DNA of 11,324 nt, from assembly GCA_003156795.1 (NCBI GenBank), contig PMHU01000311.1:16178-27501 (forward strand). The letters run 5' to 3'. The notes beneath the pieces were generated by a model. It saw only the letters and a list, made by a program, of their open reading frames with translations, ran no database searches and was not told the DNA's origin. A program made the translations under genes and the position numbers. Below are positions 5,628 to 11,324 of the stretch, one piece after another. Each line of letters begins with the position of its first letter. Position 1 is the first letter of the stretch. This stretch comes from Acidimicrobiaceae bacterium (lineage in GTDB: Bacteria; Actinomycetota; Acidimicrobiia; Acidimicrobiales; Palsa-688).

Positions 5628-6165
5628 ATGCGTCGGCGGTGGAGAAACGGCTCTTGGAGAAGAAATCCAGATCCAGCATGGGGTAGCGGCTACGAGCCTC
5701 CCCGACCACGAACGAGCCAAGAACGATCAGGCTGACGGACCCGACTTCGAGTACCGGCGCCGACGCCCAACCCGGGTCGGGGTTTAGATGATGGCCACGG
5801 CAACAGACCCCAACCCGGCAATCAACCAGGGCCGCTCCCGACCTGATCGGACCGCTAGGCCGCCGGGTTCTCCAAGTCGGGCACCACCACAACGGCTGCG
5901 ACGAAGACGGCGACCAACGATCGGGACGTTGACCAGAAACACCGAACCTCTCCAGAAGTTGGCCAGCAGCACACCAGCGGCGATGGGGCCAATCGAGATG
6001 ACGGTGCCATCCTCCGCGCCAACGCGCGATGGCTCGTGCCCCTTCGGTCGGGTCGCGGAACGCGTCGCTGAGGATTGACAAGACGAGGGAATCGTTAGCG
6101 CCGAGCCCGCCCCATCACAGCGCGCAAGTCGATCAACAGGTCCACCGAGTCGGAGAGTAAAGGCC
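5628..6165 (-). pseudogene. Frameshifted MFS (DHA2-type) transporter remnant
   Basis: Pieces of a multidrug-type major facilitator transporter can be read in order on the minus strand, but in changing frames. They are LIDLRAVMG (about 6112-6140), then AGSALTIPSS (about 6085-6114), LSILSDAFRDPTEGARAIA (about 6023-6081), ISIGPIAAGVLLANF with VFLVNVPI (about 5919-6000), LVAVFVAAVVVVPDLENPAA ending in an in-frame stop (about 5860-5920), and WASAPVLEVGSVSLIVLG to YPMLDLDFFSKSRFS (about 5640-5770). These match, in order, the motif-C region around TM4-TM5 and the following TM6-TM7 part of 14-helix DHA2 transporters. At least four frame changes are needed, two of which compensate each other. The N-terminal third and the C-terminal half are absent. 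An active pump can be excluded unless the shifts are sequencing errors, and these would not explain the missing ends. Confidence 0.72.
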
Positions 6166-6519
6166 AACCACCGAGGGCGGCCCGGTTGGCCAGGTTCGCG
6201 TCAACTAGCACCCGGTCCGTTGGTTAGACCCACCAGGACAGTCCCGCGCGGCCCACACGGCTTTACGACGGCACCTACGCGGTGTCGGTTGATGGTTGGA
6301 GCGTGAGAGAATGGTGTGGAGGCAAGCATTGTCAATGGCGTCGGAGAGTCGTCGATGACTTCGGGTGCGTGCTCATGGACCGGTCGCCGTTCCAGGGGTG
6401 TATGGTGATGGGTGACACGACAAGTGCCCTGACGTGTCGAGCCACCTTTAGCTGGCTCGCGAGCGATGCTCCGGACCCTGGTAGCGCCATCTTCGCAGCG
6501 CTGATGCCAGGAGAATGCC
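6166..6519. other. Intergenic region with one hairpin
   Basis: Overlapping open frames on both strands here (for example 6282-6593 plus and 6201-6551 minus) show no domain and no good start, so I call none of them. CGAGCCA (6438-6444) pairs with TGGCTCG (6453-6459) around an 8-nt loop, a 7-bp hairpin about 60 bp before the small ORF at 6520. The promoter for the plus-strand ANTAR genes is probably within this stretch, but I cannot identify it with confidence. Confidence 0.4.
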
Positions 6520-6672
6520 ATGACTCGCACCGACTCCCCATCCTTACCCATCCCTCGTCACAGTCTGTTGCCGTACACGGGATGCGGCGCTGATCCCGCA
6601 GCCGTCCGGCTTCAAGGCGAATACGACTGTCCACGGCGGGCTGGGTGCAGGAGACCTTGTCTCGGGCGATGA
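6520..6672 (+). CDS. Small ORF (50 aa) leading into the GAF-ANTAR gene
   Basis: ATG 6520 has a well-placed Shine-Dalgarno sequence, AGGAG at 6509-6513, with a 6-nt spacer. The 50-residue product begins MTRTDSPSLPIPRHSLLPYT, has four cysteines in its second half (including GCG and CPRRAGC) and is basic at the C-terminus. Its stop overlaps the ATG of the next short frame (ATGA, 6669-6672). It matches no family I know. It could be a leader peptide for the downstream regulator or a spurious frame; codon use is not decisive. Confidence 0.35.
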   Translation: MTRTDSPSLPIPRHSLLPYTGCGADPAAVRLQGEYDCPRRAGCRRPCLGR

Positions 6673-6746
6673 ATCACGACGATCCTGACCTTGTCACCGA
6701 CCTGAGCGGAGTTGAGCTCACGAATGCCAACCGCCGGGGACCTTGA
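6669..6746 (+). CDS. 25-residue frame in phase with, but stopped before, the GAF-ANTAR gene
   Basis: ATG 6669 begins a 25-codon frame (MNHDDPDLVTDLSGVELTNA and five more residues) that ends in TGA 6744-6746. It overlaps the stop of the preceding small ORF by 4 bp. It lies in the same reading frame as the GAF-ANTAR gene, whose GTG is one codon after that TGA. Two readings are possible: a short leader peptide in a coupled chain, or the former N-terminus of the GAF-ANTAR protein cut off by a nonsense mutation. Confidence 0.25.
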   Translation: MNHDDPDLVTDLSGVELTNANRRGP

Positions 6747-6749
6747 ATC

Positions 6750-7457
6750 GTGGCGGGAGAACGGCGGCTACGAATTCTGGCCCGACTCGCCGGCGAGACG
6801 ACACCAGGGACGGAGACCAGACGGCTCTGTGAGGTCTGTGCCGACGTCACCGCCATGAGCGGCGCCGGGATCATGCTCATGTCTGGTGACGTCCCTCGCG
6901 GCTCGGTGTGTACCACCAACAAGGTGAGTGACGTCATCGAGCAACTTCAGTTCGGGCTCGGGGAGGGACCCTGCGTGGACGCCTACCACCAGGACCGGCC
7001 CGTGCTCGAGCCCGACCTGGACGAACCGTCCACGCCGCGATGGCCTGCCTTCGCCGGCCCGGCGGTGGAGGCGGGCGTGCGGGCCATTTTCGGCTTCCCT
7101 CTGCACGTCGGGGCGGTCCGTCTCGGGGCGCTCAACCTGTATCGCGATCGGCCGGGGCCGCTCAGCGATGACCAGCACGCCGACGCGCTGGTCATGGCCG
7201 ACGTCGCCGCCCAGGCATTGCTGCTGCTTCAAGCCGAGGCGCCACCTGGGGAGCTAGCCGCCGAGCTGGAGTCCGGCGCCGACTTCCACTTTGCGGTTCA
7301 CCAGGCTTCGGGGATGGTCGCGGCCCAACTCGACGTCAGCGTCGGGGAGGCCCTCATCCGGCTGCGGGCCCACGCCTTCGGCAACGACCGGGCCCTCGCC
7401 GGCGTCAGCGAAGATGTAGTGGCCAGGAGGCTGCGCTTCGATGACCGAAGCGGTTAG
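6750..7457 (+). CDS. GAF-ANTAR RNA-binding regulator, first copy
   Basis: The 235-residue product has a GAF sensory domain at about residues 15-160 (LCEVCADVTAMSGAGIMLMS, then LQFGLGEGPCVDAYHQDRPV and the FGFPLHVGAVRLGALNLYRD strand pair). A C-terminal ANTAR domain follows at about 178-230 (VHQASGMVAAQLDVSVGEAL, ending DVVARRLRFDD). ANTAR domains bind tandem hairpins in nascent RNA and prevent termination; GAF domains usually sense small molecules, redox state or light. Start GTG 6750 is the first possible start after the in-frame stop at 6744-6746, with GGGGA about 9 nt upstream, and the GAF domain is complete from it. This ANTAR subtype (VHQASGMV) differs from that of the second copy at 7589. 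No target RNA can be assigned with certainty. Confidence 0.9.
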   Translation: MAGERRLRILARLAGETTPGTETRRLCEVCADVTAMSGAGIMLMSGDVPRGSVCTTNKVSDVIEQLQFGLGEGPCVDAYHQDRPVLEPDLDEPSTPRWPAFAGPAVEAGVRAIFGFPLHVGAVRLGALNLYRDRPGPLSDDQHADALVMADVAAQALLLLQAEAPPGELAAELESGADFHFAVHQASGMVAAQLDVSVGEALIRLRAHAFGNDRALAGVSEDVVARRLRFDDRSG

Positions 7458-7535
7458 AAAGACCCATCACCATAAGGGGCCTCCCATCGCGAAGTTCATC
7501 CAGCCAGCCAGGCGGAGGCGTACCATTTGGGGAGT

Positions 7536-7558
7536 GGCCCTGTTTTTGGGGCCGGCCC
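7536..7558 (+). promoter_or_regulatory. Alternative hairpins between the two ANTAR genes
   Basis: GGCCC (7536-7540) can pair with GGGCC (7549-7553) around the loop TGTTTTTG, while GGGCCGGCCC (7549-7558) is itself a perfect 10-bp palindrome using the same bases. The two structures compete. They lie in the 131-bp gap 30-50 nt before the second ANTAR gene, a natural place for attenuation control. Evidence is structural only. Confidence 0.25.
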
Positions 7559-7588
7559 AGGCCTAGCCCGCGGCGACTTGGAGATCCA

Positions 7589-8329
7589 ATGCCCAGAGAA
7601 GCACTGCTTGCCCGAACGTTCGTGGAACTCGCCGACACCCTCGTCGATGACTTCGACGTAGTCGAACTGCTCACCCGGCTTGCCGACCGGTGCGTGGAAT
7701 TATTCGACATCGCCACCGCCGGGATCATGCTCGTCGCACCCGACAGCGATCTGCGGGTGATGGCCTCCTCCAGCGAAGCCATGCGCGTGCTGGAACTGTT
7801 CGAGCTACAAGCCCACGAAGGCCCATGCCTTGACTGTCACCGCAGCGGGCGACCGGTCCTGAACCAGGACCTGGCCGCCATGAACGGCCGCTGGCCGCGC
7901 TTCGCGGCCAGAGCGCTCGCGGCCGGCTTCCACTCGGTGCACGCGTTACCCCTGCGGCTGCGCGGCACCGTCATCGGCGCCCTCAACCTGTTCCAACTCG
8001 ATCCGGGCGAGATGCGACAAGCCGATGTCGACGCCGCCCAGGCATTGGCCGACGTCGCCACCATCGCCATCCTCTCCCACCGCGCCTCGCTCGAGGCCCA
8101 GACTCTAAACGAACAACTGAACACCGCACTCAACAGCCGCATCATCATCGAGCAGGCCAAAGGAGTGATCGCCGAGCGAGCCGGCCTCAACATGGAACAG
8201 TCGTTCAGCGTCTTGCGCGGCTACGCCCGCACCCACAACCTCCGACTCCAAGCAGTCGCCCACGACGTCATCGACGGTTCTCTAGCCCCAGCCGCTCTCG
8301 ACCGCCCCCCGCCCGCGAGACCGTCCTAA
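7589..8329 (+). CDS. GAF-ANTAR RNA-binding regulator, second copy
   Basis: This 246-residue protein has a GAF domain at about residues 8-165 (ARTFVELADTLVDDFDVVEL, then AGIMLVAPDSDLRVMASSSE, LQAHEGPCLDCHRSGRPVLN and TVIGALNLFQ). It is followed by a classical ANTAR domain at about 170-230 with the signature IIIEQAKGVIAER (185-197) and a conserved ARTHNLRLQAVAHDVI end. It is the common mycobacterial and streptomycete GAF-ANTAR architecture, predicted to bind RNA hairpins and act as an antiterminator. ATG 7589 has GGAG about 7 nt upstream. It follows the first copy by 131 bp on the same strand and is only distantly similar to it, so the two are not a recent duplication. A strong hairpin follows its stop codon. 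The signal sensed and the target transcripts are unknown. Confidence 0.93.
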   Translation: MPREALLARTFVELADTLVDDFDVVELLTRLADRCVELFDIATAGIMLVAPDSDLRVMASSSEAMRVLELFELQAHEGPCLDCHRSGRPVLNQDLAAMNGRWPRFAARALAAGFHSVHALPLRLRGTVIGALNLFQLDPGEMRQADVDAAQALADVATIAILSHRASLEAQTLNEQLNTALNSRIIIEQAKGVIAERAGLNMEQSFSVLRGYARTHNLRLQAVAHDVIDGSLAPAALDRPPPARPS

Positions 8330-8341
8330 ACGGGCAACGCG

Positions 8342-8367
8342 GCGAACCGTCGCGCCGACCGGTTCGC
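8342..8367 (+). terminator. Strong hairpin terminator after the second ANTAR gene
   Basis: GCGAACCG (8342-8349) is perfectly complementary to CGGTTCGC (8360-8367). With C8360 bulged the stem can be extended inside by GTCG/CGAC (8349-8352 with 8356-8359) around a 3-nt loop. It begins 13 nt after the TAA stop. The T-tract is poor (ATTTGCT), as is usual in high-GC actinobacteria. Confidence 0.6.
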
Positions 8368-8516
8368 GCATTTGCTCGCTCCGTCCGTGGACCCAGGCCA
8401 GACAATCACGAGGCAGCGAGGCGGGCTTCCAGAAACCCACCCGCTTCCTACATCACTCTCCGAGGTTCAATCTGCAAGAGACCCCGGCATGGTTCTCCGG
8501 GTGCCACGAAGAACCG

Positions 8517-8960
8517 ATGGACCCCGGCTACGAAAGCGACAGCGGCAGCTCGACCAGCTGCAGACTGATCCTCGAAGTCGAGAACGTCCGAGCCCGTTAC
8601 TCCGAGAGTCTCGACGAGCTCATCGAGAAGTGGGCGGCTCATCGCCCCGCGGTCAACGTCGACTCCGGCGCCGACCGACCAGCCTCCGGCCCGGCGGCCA
8701 ACACCCCGCGGCCAGCTGGCGTCGATCGCACCCCACGCACGGACCGATGGAGGCGCCCCTCTTCGTGTCGTCTTCGCCTGGCAATCCCCAATGACTACGG
8801 GCTTGATGCCATATCGGGAGCAGCATCCACATCGTCAGGACCATACCGGGACGGGTATCAACGGCGATCCTCCCTTGCCGGAACAACGGGACCCCACATC
8901 AGCCCGCGAGCCGCTTGCTCAGCTTGCTTGGCCCGTGGCTTCGGCCCGCTGTCGTGGTAA
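8517..8960 (+). CDS. Hypothetical protein, weakly supported
   Basis: The frame from ATG 8517 gives 147 residues with no domain I recognise. The first 75 or so residues (MDPGYESDSGSSTSCRLILE, then VRARYSESLDELIEKWAAHR) look genuinely coding: mostly G or C in third codon positions and an amphipathic helix. From about 8730 onward third-position GC drops and the composition becomes Ser/Arg-rich and irregular. The real gene may therefore be shorter and frameshifted or decayed at its 3' end. The frame is also open upstream to before 8400 without an ATG, so the start could be non-canonical. Only a weak GAAGAA precedes ATG 8517. It follows the terminator of the ANTAR genes and has no clear operon partner. 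Confidence 0.4.
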   Translation: MDPGYESDSGSSTSCRLILEVENVRARYSESLDELIEKWAAHRPAVNVDSGADRPASGPAANTPRPAGVDRTPRTDRWRRPSSCRLRLAIPNDYGLDAISGAASTSSGPYRDGYQRRSSLAGTTGPHISPRAACSACLARGFGPLSW

Positions 8961-9232
8961 CGTGTGGTCGACACGGGTTGCGTACCCGCACCGTGTTGGA
9001 TTTTGCCACCAGCACCGGCACCCTCCCGGGGGCGTTGCTCCAGACCTTGGTAGCGCATCAAGCGAATGCGTTCACCGAGTCAGGGAGGTTGGCCAATGGC
9101 CCACCCAACGCTTCACCAGTCCGCGATGAGCCCTACAGGGCACATCGGTAGTGCTTGTCGTCATCTTGTCCTCGTTCCCGCCGCGACCATAGAGGGCTTC
9201 GCCTCGTGTGAGCTGGGCGGAGGAAGCATCCG
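8961..9232 (+). promoter_or_regulatory. Leader region before doxX-like gene with competing hairpins
   Basis: No gene is supported in this 272-bp stretch. At its start, CGTGT (8961-8965), ACACG (8971-8975) and CGTGT (8992-8996) form a three-segment set in which the middle piece can pair with either neighbour. The downstream pairing extends to ACACGG/CCGTGT. A further hairpin CGGGT/ACCCG (8974-8978 with 8984-8988) also competes. Such arrangements can act as attenuators. The end of the stretch carries the ribosome-binding site GGAGGAAG (9219-9226) of the DoxX gene. Confidence 0.3.
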
Positions 9233-9874
9233 ATGAAGAACCCCGTCGAAGTTCTCGGGAGTCCGTCCGAGCGGACCAACCCCGGCGTATGGGAGTGGCT
9301 GAAGCAGTCGAAAGTGGCGGCGGTCGTGTGGCTGGCCATGAGGGTTTGGCTTGGAATCATGTGGATCCAAGCCGGCTGGGCGAAGTTGTGGGGCGCCGAG
9401 AACTCGGCATTCCTGCACCACGACGGAAGCGGGGTCGCCGGGTTCGCCGCCCATGGCAAGCCTGCGTACACGTGGTGGGGGAGTTTCCTGCACAGCTTCG
9501 TGGTGCCGAACTCCGGCTGGATCGGCATCCTGGTCGCCGTGGCTGAGTTCGCTATCGGTATCGCCCTGGTGGCCGGAATCTTCACTCGGGTGGCCGCCCT
9601 CGGGAGTCTCGCCCTGCTATTCACCTACGTGATGTCAGGAACGGCAAGCGTGTGTGCGTTCTACGCACTGTTCGCGATCGTGATCCTCACCATGTGGAGG
9701 ACATCCAGCTGGATCGGATTCGACGGTGTGCTGGCCAACTACCGCCACCGTCATCCGGTCGCCCAGCACCACATCCGCGGGCGAGGGAACCGAACCCCCG
9801 CCGCGACTGTCGACCTCACGCACGTACCGCCTCGCGACGACACAGCAGACTCGAAGGTCGTTTCCGTCCCCTGA
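9233..9874 (+). CDS. DoxX family integral membrane protein
   Basis: The 213-residue protein has the four-helix layout of the DoxX/DoxD family, with spans at about residues 28-50, 95-115, 118-136 and 138-156. The family-typical first helix carries RVWLGIMWIQAGWAKLW, and a motif W-x-G-x-L-V-A-V-A-E-F with G-I-A-L-V-A-G follows in helix 2. A hydrophilic tail of about 50 residues follows. DoxX proteins are membrane proteins linked to quinone-dependent thiosulfate oxidation in archaea and to redox or oxidative-stress complexes in mycobacteria; which role applies here is not shown. ATG 9233 has an excellent Shine-Dalgarno sequence (GGAGGAAG, 6-nt spacing). The gene lies 50 bp before the alcohol dehydrogenase, probably in one operon with it. 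Confidence 0.88.
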   Translation: MKNPVEVLGSPSERTNPGVWEWLKQSKVAAVVWLAMRVWLGIMWIQAGWAKLWGAENSAFLHHDGSGVAGFAAHGKPAYTWWGSFLHSFVVPNSGWIGILVAVAEFAIGIALVAGIFTRVAALGSLALLFTYVMSGTASVCAFYALFAIVILTMWRTSSWIGFDGVLANYRHRHPVAQHHIRGRGNRTPAATVDLTHVPPRDDTADSKVVSVP

Positions 9875-9924
9875 GGCCTCGCCGGCCCTTCGCCGACACA
9901 TCAACAGCAAGAGAGCGTGTTCCC

Positions 9925-10938
9925 ATGAAAGCTGCAGTAGTCCACGATTTTCGTAAACCGTTGAGCATCGATGACATACCGAAGCCGGAGCCACGTTCAG
10001 GCGAGGTCGTCGTAAAGGTCGAGACGTGCGGGGTGTGTCACACCGACATCCACGCCGCGCATGGAGACTGGCCGATCAAGCCGACCCCCCCGTTCGTCCC
10101 CGGACATGAGGCGGTCGGATTGATCGAGCGGATCGGCTCAGAGGTGAAAGGCCTGCGCGAAGGAGACCGGGTGGCCGTCCCGTGGCTGGGCTGGGCGTGC
10201 GGGGCATGTGAGTTCTGCTCGTCGGGACGCGAAACGCTCTGCCCGAACCAGCAGATGACCGGCTACACAGTCGATGGCGGTTACGCCGAATACGTCCGGG
10301 CCCACGCTTCTTTCGTCGGTCGGGTACCCGAAGGCGTCGACCCCCTCGACGCCGCCCCTCTTAGCTGCGCCGGGGTCACCACCTACAAGGCCGTCAAGGT
10401 CTCCGGAGCGCGATCGTCAGACCTGGTCGCCATCTACGGGATCGGCGGACTGGGCCATCTGGCCTTGCAGTATGCCCGCATCGCCGGCGCTTCTGTCGCG
10501 GCGGTCGATCTGGTGGACAGCAAACTGGCCCTGGCCCGAGACCTGGGCGCCGAGCACACCGTCAACTCGGCCATCGACGACCCGGTCGAAGCCATCCAGG
10601 CTTTGGGCGGGGCCGACGTCGCCATCGCGGTGGCCGTATCGCCGGTGGCGTTCGAACAGGCCTTCCGCAGCCTCAAACGGGGCGGCACGCTGGTATTCGT
10701 CGCCCTGCCGGCCGACAACACCATGCAACTGCCCATCTTCGAAACCGTGCTACATGGGATCACCGTGGTCGGATCGATCGTCGGGACCAGAGTAGACCTG
10801 GCCGATACCTTCCAACTTCACGCCGAGGGCCGCACCCGCGTCGTGCGCGAGACCCGCCAACTCGAGCAGGTCAATGACGCCTTCGAGCAGATCGAGAAAG
10901 GCGCAGTCGACGCCCGCCTGGTATTCGATCTCCGATAA
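9925..10938 (+). CDS. adhP: Zinc-dependent alcohol dehydrogenase, AdhP type
   Basis: This 337-residue medium-chain dehydrogenase interconverts primary alcohols and aldehydes with NAD in the cytosol. The catalytic zinc ligands are Cys38 (TCGVCHTD), His61-Glu62 (GHE) and Cys148 (LSCAGVT). The four structural-zinc cysteines are all present (C92, C95, C98 and C106). The Rossmann motif GIGGLG is at 172-177 and is followed by Asp195, which indicates NAD rather than NADP. Length is typical of AdhP/AdhA-type enzymes (about 335-345). The start is ATG 9925, because the protein begins MKAAVVHDF as family members do. The frame stays open further upstream through the DoxX gene, but that part is not homologous. 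It sits between a DoxX and a DUF3040 gene with gaps of 50 and 43 bp. The symbol is by family resemblance only. Confidence 0.93.
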   Translation: MKAAVVHDFRKPLSIDDIPKPEPRSGEVVVKVETCGVCHTDIHAAHGDWPIKPTPPFVPGHEAVGLIERIGSEVKGLREGDRVAVPWLGWACGACEFCSSGRETLCPNQQMTGYTVDGGYAEYVRAHASFVGRVPEGVDPLDAAPLSCAGVTTYKAVKVSGARSSDLVAIYGIGGLGHLALQYARIAGASVAAVDLVDSKLALARDLGAEHTVNSAIDDPVEAIQALGGADVAIAVAVSPVAFEQAFRSLKRGGTLVFVALPADNTMQLPIFETVLHGITVVGSIVGTRVDLADTFQLHAEGRTRVVRETRQLEQVNDAFEQIEKGAVDARLVFDLR

Positions 10939-10981
10939 CCCAACACCAGAATGTCGAACCAGCCCAACGAAAGCCGGAAGC

Positions 10982-11324
10982 ATGGACACACCCAGAGACA
11001 TCACCTTGACCAGCGAGGAACTGCGGATCCTGGCCGTCCTCGAAGGCCAAGCCGGCTGCGATGACCCCAACCTCGAACTGTCCCTGACAACCGGATCGCG
11101 CGCCGCTCGGCTTCATTCCCGTCGAGTAGTCGACATCGCGGCGGTGCTGCTTTTCGTGGCCGGCGTTGCCCTCATGCTCGCGACTTTCGCCGAGTGGCCC
11201 ATCGTCGGCGTCGCCGGCGTTGTCGTCCAGGCGATCGCCCTGTGGGTCACGTTTTCCCGCTGGACCCCTCGCGTCGGTCTCGGTCTTCGACGTTGGGCCG
11301 ACATCCAGTGGACGCAGTCCGATT
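10982..11324 (+). CDS. DUF3040 family membrane protein, 3' end cut by window
   Basis: From ATG 10982 the frame is open to the window edge and gives 114 residues. The N-terminus (LTSEELRILAVLEGQ, then a DPNLELSL stretch) matches the start of actinobacterial DUF3040 proteins, which usually read like LSEHEQRILDQIE followed by a DPRLA segment. Two membrane spans follow at about 50-68 (VDIAAVLLFVAGVALMLATF) and 72-91 (PIVGVAGVVVQAIALWVT). The family is widespread in Actinobacteria and has no established function. The gene follows the alcohol dehydrogenase by 43 bp and is likely the third gene of its operon. GGAAG lies very close to the ATG, so the exact start is not certain. The C-terminal end is missing. 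Confidence 0.75.
   Translation, partial: MDTPRDITLTSEELRILAVLEGQAGCDDPNLELSLTTGSRAARLHSRRVVDIAAVLLFVAGVALMLATFAEWPIVGVAGVVVQAIALWVTFSRWTPRVGLGLRRWADIQWTQSD

Noticed and set aside
4825..6081. A single 418-residue protein reading through to the PRC-barrel gene
   Set aside because: Its first part is one of several frames of the broken MFS gene and then runs antisense or out of frame to the small genes. The PRC protein starts at 5385, marked by the ATGA overlap.
9652..10938. A 428-residue start for the alcohol dehydrogenase
   Set aside because: The upstream part overlaps the DoxX gene in another frame and has no family similarity. MKAAVVHDF at 9925 is the normal family N-terminus.
1..11324. CRISPR arrays, rRNA genes or complete insertion sequences
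   Set aside because: No regularly spaced repeat-spacer units, no rRNA sequence and no transposase motifs were seen on either strand.

Overview
The window looks like chromosomal DNA from a high-GC actinobacterium. Several families that are typical of, or enriched in, Actinobacteria occur together: two GAF-ANTAR proteins, a DUF3040 membrane protein, paired PRC-barrel proteins, and a mycobacterial-type HSL esterase. The class cannot be fixed from the sequence alone. Much of the window is accessory in character. Gene density is low for a bacterium, and there are truncated and frameshifted genes.

Left part (1-2290). A partial short-chain dehydrogenase on the minus strand diverges from a complete plus-strand HSL-family esterase. 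The esterase is preceded by a strong Shine-Dalgarno sequence that serves an 11-codon mini-ORF, and its 3' end lies in a long hairpin. About 650 bp without a convincing gene follow. They hold a perfect 8-bp inverted repeat, a 12-bp direct repeat, four copies of TGTGGTG in two pairs, and a short stretch resembling a tRNA T-arm.

Middle-left (2290-3900, minus strand). A small one-span membrane protein overlaps an excisionase-like helix-turn-helix gene by 4 bp, but no integrase is present. With the TGTGGTG repeats this suggests the relic of an integrative element. Just upstream lies a sensor histidine kinase that stops right after its phosphoacceptor domain and has no ATPase domain.

Middle (4373-6165, minus strand). 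A tight operon encodes a 40-residue membrane protein and two PRC-barrel proteins, each joined to the next by a 4-bp start/stop overlap. A possible second micro-membrane protein precedes them. Upstream is an MFS (DHA2-type) transporter remnant with several frameshifts.

Right-centre (6520-8367, plus strand). Two short ORFs lead into two successive GAF-ANTAR regulators. ANTAR domains bind RNA hairpins and act as antiterminators. The pair ends at a strong hairpin terminator, and further hairpins lie before and between the genes.

Right (8517-11324, plus strand). A weakly supported hypothetical gene and a region of competing hairpins come before a likely three-gene operon: a DoxX-family membrane protein, an intact zinc alcohol dehydrogenase with all metal ligands, and a partial DUF3040 membrane protein. 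The common theme is sensing, envelope and redox or stress adaptation, but no single pathway is demonstrated.
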